Source: Bacillus sp. AFS029637 (GTDB lineage: Bacteria > Bacillota > Bacilli > Bacillales > Bacillaceae_G). Taken from it: a stretch of DNA of 64,000 nt. The stretch covers positions 25,307 to 89,306 of the forward strand of contig NZ_NUPZ01000015.1 in NCBI RefSeq assembly GCF_002584985.1, read 5' to 3'. The notes below the pieces were generated by a model. The model did not search any database and had not been told where the DNA came from. It saw only the letters and a list, made by a program, of their open reading frames with translations. Shown here piece after piece: positions 61,734 to 64,000 of this stretch (the first letter of the stretch is position 1; every line of letters starts with the position of its first letter). Both the position numbers and the translations under genes were made by a program.

Positions 61734-62243
61734 ATGAAAAAGTATGTATTTTCTTTACTTGCAGTACTGAGCTTAATTCTTGCTGGATGCGGGAGTACTA
61801 GTACAAATGACAAAAAATCTTCTGAATCAAAAGAAGAGCATGATCATGCCACGCACACTCAGCAAGCTGACATTCAAGAAAAAACAAAAGGAATCGACAC
61901 ACTTCCGGCCTTCCTAGACAAGCTTGATCCACAAATGAAAGAAATCTACACGGTCGCTGGACAAAATGCAGAACTATTAGATTGGATTCCATGTTACTGC
62001 GGCTGCGGTGAAAGTGTAGGACATAAAAATAATAAAAACTGCTTTATTCGTGAAATTAAAAAGAACGGTGAGGTTGTTTGGGATTCCCATGCAACGACTT
62101 GCGTCAATTGCTTAGAAATCGCAGTAGAATCCGCTTCGATGAAACAAAAAGGAAAGTCAACGCTAGAAATTCGCAACTATATCGATAATAAATATAAAGA
62201 AGGCTACGGCAAACCAACACCTACACCAATGCCAAAAGCTTAA
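61734..62243 (+). CDS. PCYCGC-motif lipoprotein
   Basis: This 169-residue lipoprotein has the lipobox LILAGC (Cys19), a His/Asp/Glu-rich segment after it (EEHDHATHTQ) and the family motif PCYCGCGESVGHKNNKNCF near residue 86. More cysteines (CVNCLE) follow near 123. The cysteine and His-rich layout suggests a metal or redox role outside the membrane. GGGGAC precedes the ATG. It is separated from the ger operon by 45 bp with no obvious terminator, so co-transcription is possible. Confidence 0.88.
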   Translation: MKKYVFSLLAVLSLILAGCGSTSTNDKKSSESKEEHDHATHTQQADIQEKTKGIDTLPAFLDKLDPQMKEIYTVAGQNAELLDWIPCYCGCGESVGHKNNKNCFIREIKKNGEVVWDSHATTCVNCLEIAVESASMKQKGKSTLEIRNYIDNKYKEGYGKPTPTPMPKA

Positions 62244-62245
62244 TA

Positions 62246-62271
62246 AAAACGAGGACATGCCTCGTTTTTTC
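62246..62271 (+). terminator. Terminator of the PCYCGC lipoprotein gene
   Basis: AAAACGAGG-ACATG-CCTCGTTTT and a T-run. Confidence 0.85.
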
Positions 62272-62366
62272 TTTTCATTCACATTTTTTCTTAACAAATT
62301 CTTTCAAGTGTATTTCCCCTTGCTTGTCACACACTATATATAACTCCTCAGTAAGGAGGGTACACA

Positions 62367-62615
62367 GTGCAAACATATAACGACTATGACAAAGCTCTCT
62401 ATTACACGTATTGCTGTAATTGGGATAAATTACTCGTTCTCATGGTTCAAACGAACGATCAATTATTTTCTAAGCGTATTGAGCATTTTTTACACGCTTA
62501 TCAATACAGTAAAGAACTACCAGAAGTTGATAAACAATTGCAGCTCCTATTTCAATATATTGACCACGCATCCCAAAAGTCACATATAGAAGAAGTAGAG
62601 CAAATTCAAATGTAA
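62367..62615 (+). CDS. yhdB: YhdB family protein
   Basis: This 82-residue small soluble helical protein closely resembles YhdB of B. subtilis (DYDKALYYTYCCNWDKLLVL and SKRIEHFLHAYQYS). YhdB has no firm function. In B. subtilis yhdB is near spoVR as well, which fits this neighbourhood. AAGGAGGG precedes the GTG start. Confidence 0.85.
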   Translation: MQTYNDYDKALYYTYCCNWDKLLVLMVQTNDQLFSKRIEHFLHAYQYSKELPEVDKQLQLLFQYIDHASQKSHIEEVEQIQM

Positions 62616-62618
62616 AAT

Positions 62619-62655
62619 ATAGCGCTATTCTCTTGCAGAGAATGGCGCTTTTTTA
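62619..62655 (+). terminator. Terminator of yhdB
   Basis: TAGCGCTATTCTCT pairs with AGAGAATGGCGCT, then TTTTTT. Confidence 0.8.
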
Positions 62656-62780
62656 AAATGTTTATATCAATAAAGGTTTCTCCTTATAAAACTTTTATTG
62701 ATAAACATATTTTTTCTTTCTTTTCTGTACTACTTCATACTATAATTTAGTATGTAACTATTATAAGAGAGGTATAAAAT

Positions 62781-63200
62781 ATGGGACGAGAAAAAAAGCA
62801 AGAATATGCTTTATTTACCGCGTGGGGTGCTTCTTTTATTGCTACACTCGGAAGTCTATACTTTTCCGAAATCATGAAATTTGAGCCTTGTGTCCTTTGT
62901 TGGTACCAACGTATTTTTATGTATCCATTCGTTTTATGGCTCGGTATCGCTGTAGTAAAAAAAGACTATCGCATCGCAAGTTATTCTTTACCAATCGCAA
63001 GTATTGGTGCTTGTATTTCTTTATATCACTATGCAATTCAAAAAATCGCAGCATTTTCAGCTGCTGGGGCAGCTTGCGGTCGTGTACCTTGTACGGGAGA
63101 ATACATAAACTGGTTCGGCTTTGTGACAATCCCGTTTTTAGCACTTATCGGCTTTATCACAATCGCTGTTTGTAGCTTTATTGTAATCAAAAACAAATAA
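62781..63200 (+). CDS. bdbC: Disulfide oxidoreductase BdbC (DsbB family)
   Basis: This 139-residue protein has four membrane helices, the first cysteine pair CVLC near residue 37 (PCVLCWYQR) and a second pair CGRVPC near residue 98. It passes electrons from an extracytoplasmic thiol oxidase to quinone. GAGAGG precedes the ATG. It is 12 bp before a thioredoxin-fold gene, the expected partner. BdbC usually pairs with the DsbA-like BdbD, but here the partner is shorter. Confidence 0.92.
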   Translation: MGREKKQEYALFTAWGASFIATLGSLYFSEIMKFEPCVLCWYQRIFMYPFVLWLGIAVVKKDYRIASYSLPIASIGACISLYHYAIQKIAAFSAAGAACGRVPCTGEYINWFGFVTIPFLALIGFITIAVCSFIVIKNK

Positions 63201-63212
63201 GGAGATGAAAGA

Positions 63213-63665
63213 ATGAAAAAAATGCTTATATTTGGCGGTATTATTATTGCCTTGTTTGCAGCAATTTTCGCTGTCACACAAATGGAAGAAAAAAATGCTA
63301 CTAGCCAAAAAATTGATAATACTACTGATAGTAAAACAAATGGCCCTGACTACTATACAAATAAAATCTCTCTTTCAGATCTTCAAAAGAATTTAAAAGA
63401 GAAAAAAGAGGAAACAGTATACTTTTATCAAACATCTTGCGTTCATTGTCAAAAGCTATCTCCTATCGTAGTACCGATGGCTAAAGACTTGAACGTTGAT
63501 ATGAAAGTTATGGATATTGAAAAATTAGATGCTCCTTGGGATGAATATAAAATTACAGGAACACCAACAATCATTCATTTTAAAGATGGCAAAGAAATAA
63601 GCCGTATTAGTGGTGAACAACCGAAAGACAAATTAAAAGAATGGCTTGAACAAACAAAGAAATAA
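63213..63665 (+). CDS. Membrane-anchored thioredoxin-fold protein
   Basis: This 150-residue protein has an N-terminal helix that anchors or exports it (about 4-20). A thioredoxin domain follows with active site CVHC (FYQTSCVHCQKLSP near 72) and the cis-proline motif ITGTPTIIHF near 115. It is probably the redox partner of BdbC. AAGGAG precedes the ATG. The length matches the thioredoxin-like branch (BdbA-type) rather than DsbA/BdbD, which has a helical insertion and about 220 residues. Confidence 0.9.
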   Translation: MKKMLIFGGIIIALFAAIFAVTQMEEKNATSQKIDNTTDSKTNGPDYYTNKISLSDLQKNLKEKKEETVYFYQTSCVHCQKLSPIVVPMAKDLNVDMKVMDIEKLDAPWDEYKITGTPTIIHFKDGKEISRISGEQPKDKLKEWLEQTKK

Positions 63666-63737
63666 AGAGAAAAGGAAACTCCTTCTATACATGAAATGCT
63701 TATAAAATCCCACACTAATATATAAGGAGGGGGTTTT

Positions 63738-63953
63738 ATGCCAGAAGTGAAATGCTCTGTTTCCAATTGCTCATTTTGGGGACAAGGTAACTTTTGTCAA
63801 GCAAGTTCAATCGTTGTTCAACCAGATGCACAAGAGGCTGGTCAGAATACAAATGATTCGTATACAGGTGCTGTTTTAACAAACGAAACACTAGAAAGTT
63901 CTGTAGCAACAAGTGTAGAAACTTGTTGTCATACATTTAAGCCAAAATATTAA
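63738..63953 (+). CDS. DUF1540 domain-containing protein
   Basis: This 71-residue protein has the DUF1540 cysteine pattern, with Cys near 5 and 10, GNFCQASSIVV near 18, and a CC near 65. It probably binds a metal ion. AGGAGGGGG precedes the ATG. It is an independent gene with its own terminator. Many sporulating Firmicutes carry such small proteins, and the function is unknown. Confidence 0.85.
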   Translation: MPEVKCSVSNCSFWGQGNFCQASSIVVQPDAQEAGQNTNDSYTGAVLTNETLESSVATSVETCCHTFKPKY

Positions 63954-63955
63954 AC

Positions 63956-63987
63956 AAAAAAGCATACGATTAATCGTATGCTTTTTT
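63956..63987. terminator. Palindromic terminator after the DUF1540 gene
   Basis: AAAAAAGCATACGATT is followed by its exact complement. Confidence 0.88.
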
Positions 63988-64000
63988 CAGAGTGTTTGGA

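Noticed and set aside
1-64000. CRISPR arrays, tRNA, rRNA, complete IS elements or prophage
   Set aside because: No regularly spaced repeats, no tRNA-like cloverleaf or rRNA sequence, no transposase or integrase gene was seen.

Overview
The window looks like chromosome from a member of the Bacillus cereus group. It is AT-rich with many TTG/GTG starts preceded by strong AGGAGG-type ribosome binding sites. It carries sporulation and exosporium genes typical of the group (endospore appendage genes ena1A/B/C, cotJABC, spoVR, a GerA-type germinant receptor operon), an EntC-like SH3/3D cell-wall protein, and short intergenic repeats that resemble the group-specific bcr elements. I see no rRNA, tRNA, CRISPR array, complete insertion sequence or prophage.

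Layout: 1-6.7 kb holds an EcsB-like permease, an MFS transporter divergent from an SgrR-type regulator, and an MFS exporter with its TetR regulator. 6.7-11.5 kb has an SMR efflux pair sharing the TetR operator, a MerR/SDR divergent pair with a textbook 19-bp-spacer promoter, a GNAT enzyme, and an Lrp/EamA pair. 11.5-16 kb is the N-acetylmuramic acid recovery locus (murQ-murP-mupG plus murR) with two MurR-type operators. 16-22 kb carries a cation antiporter, an amino-acid permease and a large secreted metallophosphoesterase. 22-24.7 kb is the S-type endospore appendage cluster: ena1C converges on ena1A-ena1B, and upstream lie dedA and a DUF1232 gene headed by a yybP-ykoY-type (manganese) riboswitch. 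24.8-30.6 kb has a VOC protein, cotJABC behind a sigma-E-like promoter, brnQ, an unaccompanied OppB/OppC permease pair and a YwaF-type membrane protein. 30.8-36.8 kb is a MacA/LolD/MacB-like ABC exporter with a BceR-like box, the EntC-like protein and a second MupG paralogue. 37-43.9 kb holds an MFS transporter, a decayed dehydrogenase start, a Na/Pi cotransporter, a quinone oxidoreductase and an LCP enzyme.

43.9-48.4 kb is a persulfide/sulfane-sulfur detoxification regulon (TauE, DsrE, two rhodaneses, TusA, rhodanese-persulfide dioxygenase, TusA-rhodanese fusion, CstR) with four near-identical CstR operators. 48.5-54.8 kb looks like an accessory island: a decayed glutamyl endopeptidase, a 1230-residue S-layer-anchored protein combining SLH, calcium-repeat, vWA and lipase-like domains, and small membrane or exported proteins. 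54.9-64 kb returns to conserved spore and envelope functions: spoVR, a nitroreductase, a secreted unknown, a gerA-gerC-gerB operon, a PCYCGC lipoprotein, yhdB, bdbC with a thioredoxin-like partner, and a DUF1540 protein.

The main themes are spore surface and germination, efflux under local repressors, cell-wall recycling and reactive-sulfur handling. The strongest candidates for follow-up are the manganese-riboswitch/DUF1232/DedA unit running into the ena pilus operon, the multidomain surface protein, and the repeated intergenic elements used as 5' leaders.
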